Source: Pleurocapsa minor GSE-CHR-MK 17-07R
GTDB taxonomy: Bacteria > Chloroflexota > Anaerolineae > Aggregatilineales > Phototrophicaceae
Assembly: GCA_019359125.1 (NCBI GenBank)
Contig: JAHHHY010000001.1
Location: 372,001 to 436,000 of the forward strand
Direction: 5' to 3'
DNA length: 64,000 nucleotides
Part shown: positions 52,921 to 61,712 of the stretch, in pieces
Position numbering within the stretch: the first letter of the stretch is position 1
How the letters are laid out: each line of letters opens with the position of its first letter
Made by a program: the position numbers and the translations under genes
The notes under the pieces: model-generated
The model's input: the letters and a program-made list of their open reading frames with translations, nothing else
Databases searched by the model: none
What the model was told of the DNA's origin: nothing

Positions 52921-54237
52921 TTAAATGTGGATATTATGTCTTCGAAACAACTCTAGCGTCTCGGCTGGAATTTTCATGCCCAGTCGACGATAGACATCCA
53001 GCTCCAGTGAACGCGCCGCGTCGGTAGCCCGGGCATGCTCGCCGGACTGTGCGAGCAGGTCAATATAGGCGCGCCGAATATCTTCCCGTTCGGGGCGGTA
53101 TGTCAGCGCCTGTTCGAACAAATGGAGCGCCTCAGCCGTTTCCTGCTTGATGACGCACAGGCGACCCAGGGCGATCAGCGCCTCACTGAATTTATTCGCC
53201 AGTTCCGCACGTCGGCGAATCACCCATTTTGTTTCCAGAGATGTCAGATACGGGCCCTTATACAGGTCAATGGCATAACGCAGATAGCCTTCGCGCTCTA
53301 CATTGTCGTCGGTACGTTCAGCGCACATCAGGCTGGTTTCAAAATCGGCGACATCATAGCTGCGGTCGAGTCGGTTGCTGGGAATGTACAGACCCTGTTT
53401 GTAACGCGTCAGGTCGATTTCGTCGCTGGACTGGTTGCCTTTGTTGAGAATCTCGCTGACCTTGTGCTTGGTCACGTGGAAGATATCGGTCGCATCTTTA
53501 ACGGTGACCTGAGGTTGCGGCCAGAAATCATCGAAGATCTGGTCGCGCGTGAGCAGGGTGCGGTCGACAAAGTAGAAGAACAGCGTTTTTGGCAGCAGTC
53601 CATCCCAATGGGCAATATCCCGGCCATTGATGCTGGCCGTGCCCTTGCCAAAGGCGGTGACGCGCAGTTGTGGTTTTTGAGGTGTCATCGGGGCTAACAG
53701 GGTCGTGTTCTGGACATCGGGCTGACGTGGCACGGCATTTATCCCCGAACTGTTTGTGAGCTGCATTTGTGGGACGATGCCTGCGATAGAGTTGATGGCG
53801 ACGCGTACGCCGTCACCAAGATGTTCCACCATGGGCATGAAGAAGTCTTCAAACGAATCGGTGATGAGAGGGCGATTGAACGCGTTGATGAAGAGGATAA
53901 CCGGCTTCTTGTCAAAGGTGTTCAGTTCGGCGGCCAGCGTCTGGCCAAGGGATTGGAGGGAGGTGGAGGAGTGTTCAAGTGCCTGTAAGGTCTCCAGACC
54001 CAGATTGACTGACATTTTGCGAAGCTGAGTGCAAAGCTCGAAAATCCACTGACGTATCGCAATCTGACGATCTGGAGAGGCGAATGTCAGGATGGTTTCC
54101 CCTGGGCCGCGAATGACGTTGTCCAGAAAGCTCTCGATGTTTTGTGACGACAAAGGCGACAGGATCGTCACCTTGGTGCCAAAATTCACGGTTTGCCTGG
54201 ATTGCAATGTCTGCTTTGGTGACTGAAGATTGATCAT
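52921..54237 (-). CDS. SARP/BTAD-type transcriptional regulator with degenerate N-terminal domain
   Basis: A 438-residue protein. The C-terminal two-thirds has an AfsR/SARP layout. A winged-helix DNA-binding domain lies at about 185-290: LRVTAFGKGTASINGRDI, then LLPKTLFFYFVDR and LTRDQIFDDFWPQ, and the wing-type DVADFETSLM. A BTAD-like TPR region (about 300-430) has YLRYAIDLYKGPYL, ALHLFEQALTYRPEREDIRRAYIDLLAQSGEHARA and the ending VYRRLGMKIPAETLELFRR. The N-terminal 150 residues (ETILTFASPDRQIAIRQW, VILFINAFNR) look like an ATPase (STAND-type) core without a Walker A loop, so it is probably non-catalytic. The target genes are unknown. A good promoter lies upstream. Confidence 0.8.
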   Translation of the reverse strand: MINLQSPKQTLQSRQTVNFGTKVTILSPLSSQNIESFLDNVIRGPGETILTFASPDRQIAIRQWIFELCTQLRKMSVNLGLETLQALEHSSTSLQSLGQTLAAELNTFDKKPVILFINAFNRPLITDSFEDFFMPMVEHLGDGVRVAINSIAGIVPQMQLTNSSGINAVPRQPDVQNTTLLAPMTPQKPQLRVTAFGKGTASINGRDIAHWDGLLPKTLFFYFVDRTLLTRDQIFDDFWPQPQVTVKDATDIFHVTKHKVSEILNKGNQSSDEIDLTRYKQGLYIPSNRLDRSYDVADFETSLMCAERTDDNVEREGYLRYAIDLYKGPYLTSLETKWVIRRRAELANKFSEALIALGRLCVIKQETAEALHLFEQALTYRPEREDIRRAYIDLLAQSGEHARATDAARSLELDVYRRLGMKIPAETLELFRRHNIHI

Positions 54238-54340
54238 ATTGCTGCTTTCAATGGTGACGTTTCAGGATCCCCGGTCAAAACTACCTGCAATCTGGTCACC
54301 ACAGACAAAAACTGTGATGAATTTGAGCCCCTTAACTTTA

Positions 54341-54369
54341 AATATATTCTAAAAACGTCGTGATGACAA
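54341..54369 (-). promoter_or_regulatory. Promoter of the SARP-like regulator
   Basis: TTGTCA (54369-54364), 17-base spacer, TATATT (54346-54341) on the minus strand. The start would be near 54334, giving a 97-base leader. It lies in the AT-rich 242-base gap 54238-54479, which otherwise holds only the GGAGG for the next plus-strand gene. Confidence 0.7.
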
Positions 54370-54479
54370 CATTACTTTCCTGCTTTTGAAGAATAATGTC
54401 AGTCAGGCAATCAGACAATGTGGAATTGGACCTAAACGAGCATGTCTTCTCGTAAATCAGCTTCACTGGAGGTGAGAAA

Positions 54480-55097
54480 ATGGAGATGGATCTAAGGAAT
54501 GAAGGCTGGCAAAGTTTTTACAGGATTTTATCAGGCGCGGTGGTGCCCCGTCCGATTGCGTGGGTGTCCACAGTGAGCGGTAAGGGAGTAGTTAATCTTG
54601 CGCCGTATTCTTTTTTCAATCTGGTTTGCGCGCAGCCGCCTCATTTGTTGTGGTGTCCCGGTCGGCTGGGGCGGGATGGCAGGACCAAGGATTCATACGA
54701 GAATGCGCGCCAGACCGGTCAGTTTGTGGTCAATTTCGTGACGGAATCCCTGGCCGAGCAGATGAATTTCACCTCTGCGGAGGTTGAATCGGACATCGAT
54801 GAATTCGAACTGGCCGGCCTGACGGCTGCACCCTGCAAGATTGTGTCAGCGCCGCGCGTTGCCGAAAGCCCGATCAATCTGGAGTGCGAGGTGACGCAGA
54901 TTGTGGATGTCAGCACACAGCCGGGCGGCGGCAGCGTCGTGATTGGTCGCGTGGTGTATGCGCATGTGCAGGATGATGTGCTGGCAGATGGCAAACTGCG
55001 CACCGAGGTCTACCGCCCGATAGGCAGGGCTGGCGGTCGTGACTATGTGCGGCTGACGGATACGTTTTCGATGAACAGGCCGCTGGTGGTCAAATGA
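54480..55097 (+). CDS. Flavin reductase-like (FMN-binding split-barrel) protein
   Basis: A 205-residue FMN-binding protein with GGAGG 7 bases before its ATG. Family segments are YRILSGAVVPRPIAWVST at the start, NLAPYSFFNLVCAQPP (the flavin pocket), and QTGQFVVNFVTESLAEQMNFTSAEV. These define the flavin reductase / DIM6-NTAB group, which reduces flavin for a partner oxygenase or binds FMN itself. It is not adjacent to an obvious partner; the ABC exporter that follows starts 105 bases later. The P450 (19644) and LLM oxidoreductase (24066) are far away. Confidence 0.9.
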   Translation: MEMDLRNEGWQSFYRILSGAVVPRPIAWVSTVSGKGVVNLAPYSFFNLVCAQPPHLLWCPGRLGRDGRTKDSYENARQTGQFVVNFVTESLAEQMNFTSAEVESDIDEFELAGLTAAPCKIVSAPRVAESPINLECEVTQIVDVSTQPGGGSVVIGRVVYAHVQDDVLADGKLRTEVYRPIGRAGGRDYVRLTDTFSMNRPLVVK

Positions 55098-55202
55098 ACG
55101 GCATGCCGGGCAAGCATCAACGCTTTGGACTGCTTTGGCCTTATACCACTTTGCTATCATGGTTTTAAGGTTTGTTAATGACCAGACGGACTTCTGATTC
55201 AG

Positions 55203-56954
55203 ATGAAACAATCAGCTGCACCACAGGCAGACTTTACGTGGATGTTTGGATACCTGCTGCGCCACAAGCGGGCAATGATCCTGACGGTGGTCTTTGGCGT
55301 GGTGGGTGGCGTCACGTTTCTCATGGAGCCATTTCTGATCGGCTCCCTGGTCGATCAGATCACGGCAGGTGTGCCGTTCAGCGAGCTGACCATTACGATT
55401 GGCCTGCTGTTGTTGTTTGGCCTGATTACGGTCATTTCGTTTTTCGGCCAGCGCTATTTCAGCGGTGTACTCGCCTACTCCGTAAATTACGATGTGCGCC
55501 AGACCCTGTTCGACAATATGCTGACGCTGGATCAGTCGTTCTATAACGCCTATTCGTCCGGTGATCTGATTTCGCGCATGCACAGCGATGCCGAGCAGAT
55601 CTGGCGCCTGGTGGTGATTGCGTCTCTGCGTGGCATCAGTTCGCTCACTGGTCTGGTCATCATCTTCGTGCTGCTTTCGGGCGTCGACCTGACGCTGACG
55701 CTGGTCGCGTTCAGTGTCCTGGTGGTGTCCACGGCCGTGCAGGTGTGGGCTGGCTTGTCCCTGGCACCGAAATTTGAGCGTGTGCAGGAGCAGGGCGGCG
55801 TGCTGTCTGCCCAGGTGCAGGATGCCATCAGCGGTATTCAGACGCTCAAGTCGTTTGGCCGTGAGTCAGGCGCGTCGCAACAGTATGCGGCTGAAAATGC
55901 GGAATATCGCCGGCGCTGGCTGTACTTCAAACGGCGCAATGAGCCGGTGGGTATGCTGCCCAACATGATCAGCCAGTTTGTCGTGGGAGTGGTCGTGGTG
56001 GCGGGCGGCGTGATGGCCGTCAATGGCGCGCTCAGCCTGGGTAATTTCACGCGGTTTATGCTCTATCTGGGCATGATCAGTACGCTGCTTTTGCAGGTAG
56101 GCGCGATTTATCAGCGTTATCAGCAGACGCGCGGTGCGCTGACCCGCCTGACTCCGCTGCTGCAACCTGCGAAAATTGTGAGTCGGGAACAGGCACCGCC
56201 GCTGCACGCGCGCGATGCTGACATCCAGTTTGACCACGTCTCGCTGGTTCTGGATGGCTCGCCTGTGCTGCATGATATCAATCTGACCGTGCCGGCGGGC
56301 ACAACTACGGCAATCGTGGGGCCCACGGGCAGCGGCAAGACCCTGCTGATGCAGCTACTGCTGCGCATTACCGACCCCACTAGCGGCAGTGTGCGCATCG
56401 GGGGACGCGATATTCGTGAAGTCGATCTGGACAGCCTGCGCGCCAGTATAGCGTTTGTGCCGCAGTCCACGTTCCTGTTCAGCCGAACTCTGGATGAAAA
56501 TCTGCGGATGGGCGCGGAAGAAATTGAGCGAGAGGCGCTGGAGCAGGCGATTCAGGTGAGCCGGCTGAGCGCTGACCTGGGCCAACTGCCCCGAAAACTG
56601 GATACGCTGGTCGGTGAAAAAGGTGTGATGCTGTCGGGTGGTCAGAAACAACGCGTGGCGATCGCGCGCGCGATTGTGCGCGACCCGGCTATTCTGGTGC
56701 TGGATGATGCGCTGTCGAGCGTCGATACGCATAATGCGGCCGATATTCTGCGCGACCTGCATGGTATTTTGCAGTCGCGCACCAGTTTCATCATTGCGCA
56801 TCGCATGGCGACGGTGAAGAACGCCGATTTTATTGTCGTGATGGACGAGGGCCGCATTGTGGAGCAGGGCACGCACGAGGAATTGCTGCGGCGGGGTGGC
56901 GCATATGCCGGCATGATTGGCCGTGAGCTGGAAGTGGAGCCGACAGGTGACTAA
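55203..56954 (+). CDS. ABC exporter half-transporter, subunit 1 (degenerate Walker B)
   Basis: A 583-residue ABC exporter with six N-terminal transmembrane helices (about 1-320) and an ATPase domain (about 340-575). Walker A is GPTGSGKT, the Q-loop VPQSTFLFSRT, the signature LSGGQKQR. Walker B ends LVLDDALSSVD, with Asp in place of the catalytic Glu, and the H-loop IAHRM follows. Substitution of Glu by Asp marks the degenerate-site subunit in heterodimeric exporters. It is co-transcribed with subunit 2, whose GTG overlaps its stop. The cargo is unknown (drug, lipid or peptide). Confidence 0.95.
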   Translation: MKQSAAPQADFTWMFGYLLRHKRAMILTVVFGVVGGVTFLMEPFLIGSLVDQITAGVPFSELTITIGLLLLFGLITVISFFGQRYFSGVLAYSVNYDVRQTLFDNMLTLDQSFYNAYSSGDLISRMHSDAEQIWRLVVIASLRGISSLTGLVIIFVLLSGVDLTLTLVAFSVLVVSTAVQVWAGLSLAPKFERVQEQGGVLSAQVQDAISGIQTLKSFGRESGASQQYAAENAEYRRRWLYFKRRNEPVGMLPNMISQFVVGVVVVAGGVMAVNGALSLGNFTRFMLYLGMISTLLLQVGAIYQRYQQTRGALTRLTPLLQPAKIVSREQAPPLHARDADIQFDHVSLVLDGSPVLHDINLTVPAGTTTAIVGPTGSGKTLLMQLLLRITDPTSGSVRIGGRDIREVDLDSLRASIAFVPQSTFLFSRTLDENLRMGAEEIEREALEQAIQVSRLSADLGQLPRKLDTLVGEKGVMLSGGQKQRVAIARAIVRDPAILVLDDALSSVDTHNAADILRDLHGILQSRTSFIIAHRMATVKNADFIVVMDEGRIVEQGTHEELLRRGGAYAGMIGRELEVEPTGD

Positions 56955-58770
56955 TCTGACGAGACTTCGCCCCAGCAGGTTAATCAGCCGGGCCGACAGT
57001 GATGTCAGCCAGATCAGCGACCGTTTTCTGGTGGGCATGCTGGCCGAAATCCTGAAGCCATTTCGTCTGTCCCTGGCGATTGTGTTCTTGATGCTGCTGG
57101 CGGTCACGCTGCTGTCGCTGGCACCGCCGTATCTGACGCAGCTGGCAGTGGATGGCCCGATCAGCAATCGCGATCTGGATGGCCTGCTGCCGTTCGCGAT
57201 CATGTACTTTGTGGCGATTACGGCGGTCTTCGTGCTGCGCTTCGTGTATACCTACCTGCTGCAAACGGTAGGACAGAATGCGCTGGCCAGCCTGCGCCAG
57301 CGCCTGTTTGACCATCTGCTGCGCCAGGATATGCGCTTCTTTAATACGACGCCGGTGGGCCAGATCGTGTCGCGTCTGTCAAATGATATTGAGGCGCTGA
57401 CGGAGCTGCTGTCGACCAGCATCGTCATGGTGGTGAGCAACCTGCTGACGCTGGTGGGCATCGTGCTGGTGATGCTGCTGATTAACTGGCGACTGGCATT
57501 GTTTTCGCTGGCGGTGCTGCCGCTGATGCTCGCCAGCACGATTTACTGGCGTCGGCATATCCGCAGGGCTAGTAACCGACTGCATAAGCTGGTGGCCGAG
57601 TATCTGGCTTTTCTGAACGAGCAGTTCGGCGGCATGCTGATCGTGCAGTTGTTCAATCGCCAGCGCCAGAGCCGAATGGAGTTCGGCGAGATTAACGGCG
57701 CGTATCGCCAGGTGCATGGGGAGATGCGCGACTCGTACACGCTGTATGCCGCGATGCTGCAAATGCTGACAAGCGTCGGCTTTGCGCTGGCATTATATGG
57801 CGGCGGGCAAGGCGTACTGGCGGGGTGGGCCACGCTGGGGACGCTGATTGCGTTCGTCGAATATACCCGCCGTACGTTTGACCCCATCCTCCAGCTTGCC
57901 GAGCAGTTCGCCCAGATTCAGACAGCTCTCTCGGCTGGGGAGCGCGTGGCTAGGCTGCTGCGCGTGCAGCCGGAAATAACTGAGCCTGAACATCCCCTGA
58001 CACTGACCACGACATCGCACGAATTTGCGTTTGAGCACGTGTCGTTTGGCTATGAGAACGATGCCCCGGTGCTGCGCGATGTTGATTTTCATGTCAGTCC
58101 GGGACAGCGCGTGGCGATAGTCGGCGCCAGCGGTGCGGGCAAAACGTCACTGGCGGGCCTGCTGGGCCGTTATTACGATGTGACAGGCGGACGGGTGACC
58201 ATCGATGGCGTCGATGTGCGCGACCTGGCGCTGAGCAATCTGCGTGGGCTGGTGACGGTCGTGCCGCAGAGCCCATATTGTTTTAACGGGACGATTGCTG
58301 ATAACCTGCGCCTGTTTGACCCCAATGTGACGCTGGAACAGATGCAGCGCGCCGCACGCCTGTCCTGTGCAGCGGAGTTCATTGAGCGGCTGCCTGGCGG
58401 CTACGACTATGAGCTGCTGCCTGGCGGCGCGAATGTCTCGCAGGGACAGCGGCAACTGATCGCGCTGGCTCGTGCGCTGATTCATCACCCGAACAGCATT
58501 CTGGTGCTGGATGAGGCGACCAGCAGCATCGATACCGAAACCGAGCAGCTCATCCAGAAGGCGCTGACGCATGTGCTGGATGGACGCACCAGCCTGGTGA
58601 TTGCGCACCGCCTGAGCACCATCCGTGAGGCTGACCTGATTCTGGTGATGAAGCGCGGACGCATCATTGAGCGCGGTGATCATCACACGCTGCTGGCTGC
58701 GCAGGGGGAATATGCCGGCCTGTACAAGCGCCAGTTTGAAGAAGGCGATCCCGACGCGGCGGCACATTAG
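56947..58770 (+). CDS. ABC exporter half-transporter, subunit 2 (atypical signature motif)
   Basis: A 607-residue ABC exporter that pairs with subunit 1. The GTG at 56947 follows GGAG and overlaps the upstream stop by 8 bases; an ATG 10 codons earlier is less likely. Six transmembrane helices (about 25-335) precede the ATPase. Walker A is GASGAGKTS, Q-loop VPQSPYCFNGT, Walker B LVLDEATSSID (canonical Glu), H-loop IAHRLS. The signature reads VSQGQRQL instead of LSGGQ. This pairs with the Asp-type Walker B of subunit 1 at the same composite site, as in known heterodimeric exporters with one inactive site. Confidence 0.95.
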   Translation: MTNLTRLRPSRLISRADSDVSQISDRFLVGMLAEILKPFRLSLAIVFLMLLAVTLLSLAPPYLTQLAVDGPISNRDLDGLLPFAIMYFVAITAVFVLRFVYTYLLQTVGQNALASLRQRLFDHLLRQDMRFFNTTPVGQIVSRLSNDIEALTELLSTSIVMVVSNLLTLVGIVLVMLLINWRLALFSLAVLPLMLASTIYWRRHIRRASNRLHKLVAEYLAFLNEQFGGMLIVQLFNRQRQSRMEFGEINGAYRQVHGEMRDSYTLYAAMLQMLTSVGFALALYGGGQGVLAGWATLGTLIAFVEYTRRTFDPILQLAEQFAQIQTALSAGERVARLLRVQPEITEPEHPLTLTTTSHEFAFEHVSFGYENDAPVLRDVDFHVSPGQRVAIVGASGAGKTSLAGLLGRYYDVTGGRVTIDGVDVRDLALSNLRGLVTVVPQSPYCFNGTIADNLRLFDPNVTLEQMQRAARLSCAAEFIERLPGGYDYELLPGGANVSQGQRQLIALARALIHHPNSILVLDEATSSIDTETEQLIQKALTHVLDGRTSLVIAHRLSTIREADLILVMKRGRIIERGDHHTLLAAQGEYAGLYKRQFEEGDPDAAAH

Positions 58771-58887
58771 CTTTTGTTCTGAATAGGCCAGTAATCCCTT
58801 ACGCTTCTGCCCATTGTTCTGTAGACTGTGGGTATAAAGGCGTCGTTTGCTATGGCCATATCAGCCATACAGGAAGCAGGACAAGTT

Positions 58888-61704
58888 ATGAATTTCTGGG
58901 ATGTATTTCACGGCGCAAATGCCGGCTACATTCAGGAGCTTTACGAACGCTATTTGAAAGACCCGGCCAGTGTGGATGCGGAATATCGCAGCCTGTTTGC
59001 CTCGTGGCGCCCGCCGTTACAGGATGCGCCCGCCGGACAGACTGCGCCAGCCACGCCGGCACCTGCCGCCCCACAGGTGAATGTCAATAACGTGGTGGGC
59101 GGCGTGAAGTATGCCGAGGCCATTCGCTCATACGGCCATCTGGATGCGAAACTGGATCCGCTGGGAACGCCGAATATCAGCGACCCATCGCTTGATCCGG
59201 CATTTCATGGGATTCAGATGGAGGATATGCGCGGACTGCCCGCTACGCTGGTCGGTGGACCGGTCGCACTGCGTACTCGCGACGCGCAGGAGGCATTGCA
59301 GGCGCTTAAACAGGTGTATACCGGCGGCATCGGCTTTGATTTTGAACATGTGCGCGAGCCGGCTGAGCGCGAATGGCTGCGCGCTGCCGCAGAAAGCGGA
59401 CGTTATCGACCGCCACAAGATCCGATTAATCCGGTAGGGCTGCTGAAGCGCCTGACGGAAGTCGAGGCGTTCGAGCGCTTCATTCATCGTATTTTTCCAG
59501 GCAAGCATCGGTTTAGCATCGAAGGCCTGGATATGATGGTGCCGCTGCTGGACGAGGTGATTGCCGCTGCTGCCGATGACAAAGTGCGCAATATCCTGTT
59601 TGGAATGGCGCATCGCGGCCGCCTGAATATGCTGGCACACCTGATGGGCAAGCCGTATGCCAGCATATTTGCCGAGTTCAAAGACCCGGTTCAGCAGCAC
59701 AAGTTTACCGACGACCTGGGCTGGACGGGTGACGTGAAGTATCACCTGGGTGCGGAGCGCGCGCTGCAAAACGGTGAGCTGGTGGATGTGGTCATCGCGA
59801 TGGCGCCGAACCCCAGCCATCTGGAATTCGTGAATCCGGTGGTGGAGGGCATGGCCCGCGCTGCTGGCACGATCGCTAACCGTGGCGGCGCGCCTGCGTT
59901 TAATCCGCATGCCGGGCTGCCGATCCTGATTCACGGTGATGCGGCCTTCCCGGGGCAGGGCGTGGTCGCGGAGACGTTCAATCTGGCGCGCCTGCCAGGC
60001 TACTGGACGGGTGGCACTATCCATGTGATCGCCAACAACCAGCTTGGCTATACGACCGAACCGAAGGACAGCCGCAGCACGATTTATGCCAGCGATATGG
60101 CCAAGGGCTTCAAGGTGCCGATCGTGCATGTGAACGCAGATGATCCCGAAAGCTGCATTGAGGCGGCACGTATGGCCTATGCCTACCTGCAGCGTTTCCA
60201 GCGCGACTTCGTGATTGACCTGATCGGCTATCGCCGGTTTGGCCACAATGAAGGCGATGAGCCGACCTTCACGCAGCCGAGCATGTATCGGATTGTGGAA
60301 AAGCTGCCCACTGTGCGTGAGAAATGGGGACAGGAGCTGGTGAAGCGTGGCGTGCTGCCTGACGGGGAACCAGACGCCATTCTGAAGGCACAGATGGATA
60401 AACTTCAGACTGTGCTGGAGAGCCTGGACTTGGAGAAAGACCTGATTGACCTGCGCCCCACGCCGCCGCCGCCAGGCGAGGCCAAGCGTGTCAAGACAGC
60501 GGTCTCGGCGGGTGCATTGCGCAAGCTGAACAGCGCGCTGCTCGAATTCCCTGAAGGCTTCCAGGTGCACTCGAAAATCCAGCGTGTAGTGAAGCGTCGG
60601 CAGGAATCGCTGAGCCAGCCGGAAGAGCGGTCAATTGACTGGGCGCAGGCCGAAGATCTGGCGATGGCCTCGATTCTGGCCGATGGCATCGCGATTCGTC
60701 TGACGGGCCAGGATGTAGAGCGCGGCACGTTCAGCAGCCGTCACGCCGTCTTCCACGATTTCAACAATAACAATCAGTATGTGCCACTGCAGGCACTGCC
60801 ACAGGCAAAGGCTGCCTATGAGATTCATAACAGCCCGCTGAGTGAGCAGGCCGCGCTGGGCTTTGAATATGGCTACAATGTGCAGGAACCCGGTCGCCTG
60901 GTGCTGTGGGAAGCACAGTATGGCGACTTCGACAATGGCGCCCAGGTCATCATCGATGAATTTGTGGTGAGCGCGCGCGCCAAGTGGGGGCAGACGCCCT
61001 CGCTGGTGATGCTGCTGCCCCATGGCTATGAAGGCGCTGGCCCCGATCATTCCAGCGCACGGCCTGAGCGTTTCCTGCAGATGGCCGCCGAGACCAATAT
61101 GCGCGTGGCCAATCCCACCACCGCAGCGCAGTATTTCCACCTGCTGCGTCGCCAGGCGCTGCTGCTGGAAAGCGACCCGCTGCCGCTGATTGTGATGACG
61201 CCGAAAAGCCTGCTGCGTAATCCGCTGGTCAACTCGTCGCTGAATGACCTGGCAACCGGGCGCTGGCAGCCGGTCATCGACGATGCTGTTGCCCTGACAG
61301 CGCCGGAGCAGGTGCGCCGCGTAGTGCTGGTGAGTGGAAAGCTGTACGTCGACCTGGTGACGCAGGCGCAGCGGGGCGAACGGAAAGATATCGCACTGGT
61401 GCGCGTCGAACAGTTGTATCCGTTTCCGACCGAAGACATTGCCGCGGTGCTGGCCAATTATCCAGCAGCAGAAGAAATTGTGTGGGCGCAGGAAGAACCA
61501 GAGAATATGGGCGCGTGGGAGTTTGCCCGGCCGTATCTGGAAGAACTTGCAGGAGACCGCTATGCTTTCCGCGGGATCATGCGTCCGCGCAATTCCAGCC
61601 CGGCAGAGGGATCATCGACGCGCCATGCGGTGAATCAGGCGCAGCTTATTGAGCGAATTTACGCCCCTGTCAACCAGCCAGTGGCAGCTGAAAGCGAAGG
61701 GTAA
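58888..61704 (+). CDS. sucA: 2-oxoglutarate dehydrogenase E1 component
   Basis: A 938-residue thiamine-diphosphate enzyme that decarboxylates 2-oxoglutarate in the TCA cycle. The ATG at 58888 (MNFWDVFHG) has AGGA 6 bases upstream and starts at the conserved NFWDVFHGANAGYIQELYERY. Core segments are FGMAHRGRLNMLAHLMGKP, APNPSHLEFVNPVVEGMAR, and HGDAAFPGQGVVAETFNLARLPGY. TTEPKDSRSTIYASD (thiamine site) and GYRRFGHNEGDEP follow, and the C-terminal QEEPENMGAWEFARPYLEEL is conserved. The length matches usual E1o (about 930). It is followed by sucB; no lpd or sucCD is in the window. A TATAAA at 58833 is a weak promoter hint. Confidence 0.98.
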   Translation: MNFWDVFHGANAGYIQELYERYLKDPASVDAEYRSLFASWRPPLQDAPAGQTAPATPAPAAPQVNVNNVVGGVKYAEAIRSYGHLDAKLDPLGTPNISDPSLDPAFHGIQMEDMRGLPATLVGGPVALRTRDAQEALQALKQVYTGGIGFDFEHVREPAEREWLRAAAESGRYRPPQDPINPVGLLKRLTEVEAFERFIHRIFPGKHRFSIEGLDMMVPLLDEVIAAAADDKVRNILFGMAHRGRLNMLAHLMGKPYASIFAEFKDPVQQHKFTDDLGWTGDVKYHLGAERALQNGELVDVVIAMAPNPSHLEFVNPVVEGMARAAGTIANRGGAPAFNPHAGLPILIHGDAAFPGQGVVAETFNLARLPGYWTGGTIHVIANNQLGYTTEPKDSRSTIYASDMAKGFKVPIVHVNADDPESCIEAARMAYAYLQRFQRDFVIDLIGYRRFGHNEGDEPTFTQPSMYRIVEKLPTVREKWGQELVKRGVLPDGEPDAILKAQMDKLQTVLESLDLEKDLIDLRPTPPPPGEAKRVKTAVSAGALRKLNSALLEFPEGFQVHSKIQRVVKRRQESLSQPEERSIDWAQAEDLAMASILADGIAIRLTGQDVERGTFSSRHAVFHDFNNNNQYVPLQALPQAKAAYEIHNSPLSEQAALGFEYGYNVQEPGRLVLWEAQYGDFDNGAQVIIDEFVVSARAKWGQTPSLVMLLPHGYEGAGPDHSSARPERFLQMAAETNMRVANPTTAAQYFHLLRRQALLLESDPLPLIVMTPKSLLRNPLVNSSLNDLATGRWQPVIDDAVALTAPEQVRRVVLVSGKLYVDLVTQAQRGERKDIALVRVEQLYPFPTEDIAAVLANYPAAEEIVWAQEEPENMGAWEFARPYLEELAGDRYAFRGIMRPRNSSPAEGSSTRHAVNQAQLIERIYAPVNQPVAAESEG

Positions 61705-61712
61705 ATAGTCTA

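Noticed and set aside
58833-58838. TATAAA as a sucA promoter
   Set aside because: No -35 at acceptable spacing; the nearest TTGTTC gives a 13-base spacer. Left as a hint only.
59128-60570. A 480-codon open frame antisense to sucA
   Set aside because: sucA is beyond doubt on the other strand. The antisense frame has His/Gln/Arg-rich composition typical of the shadow of a GC-rich gene and no domain.
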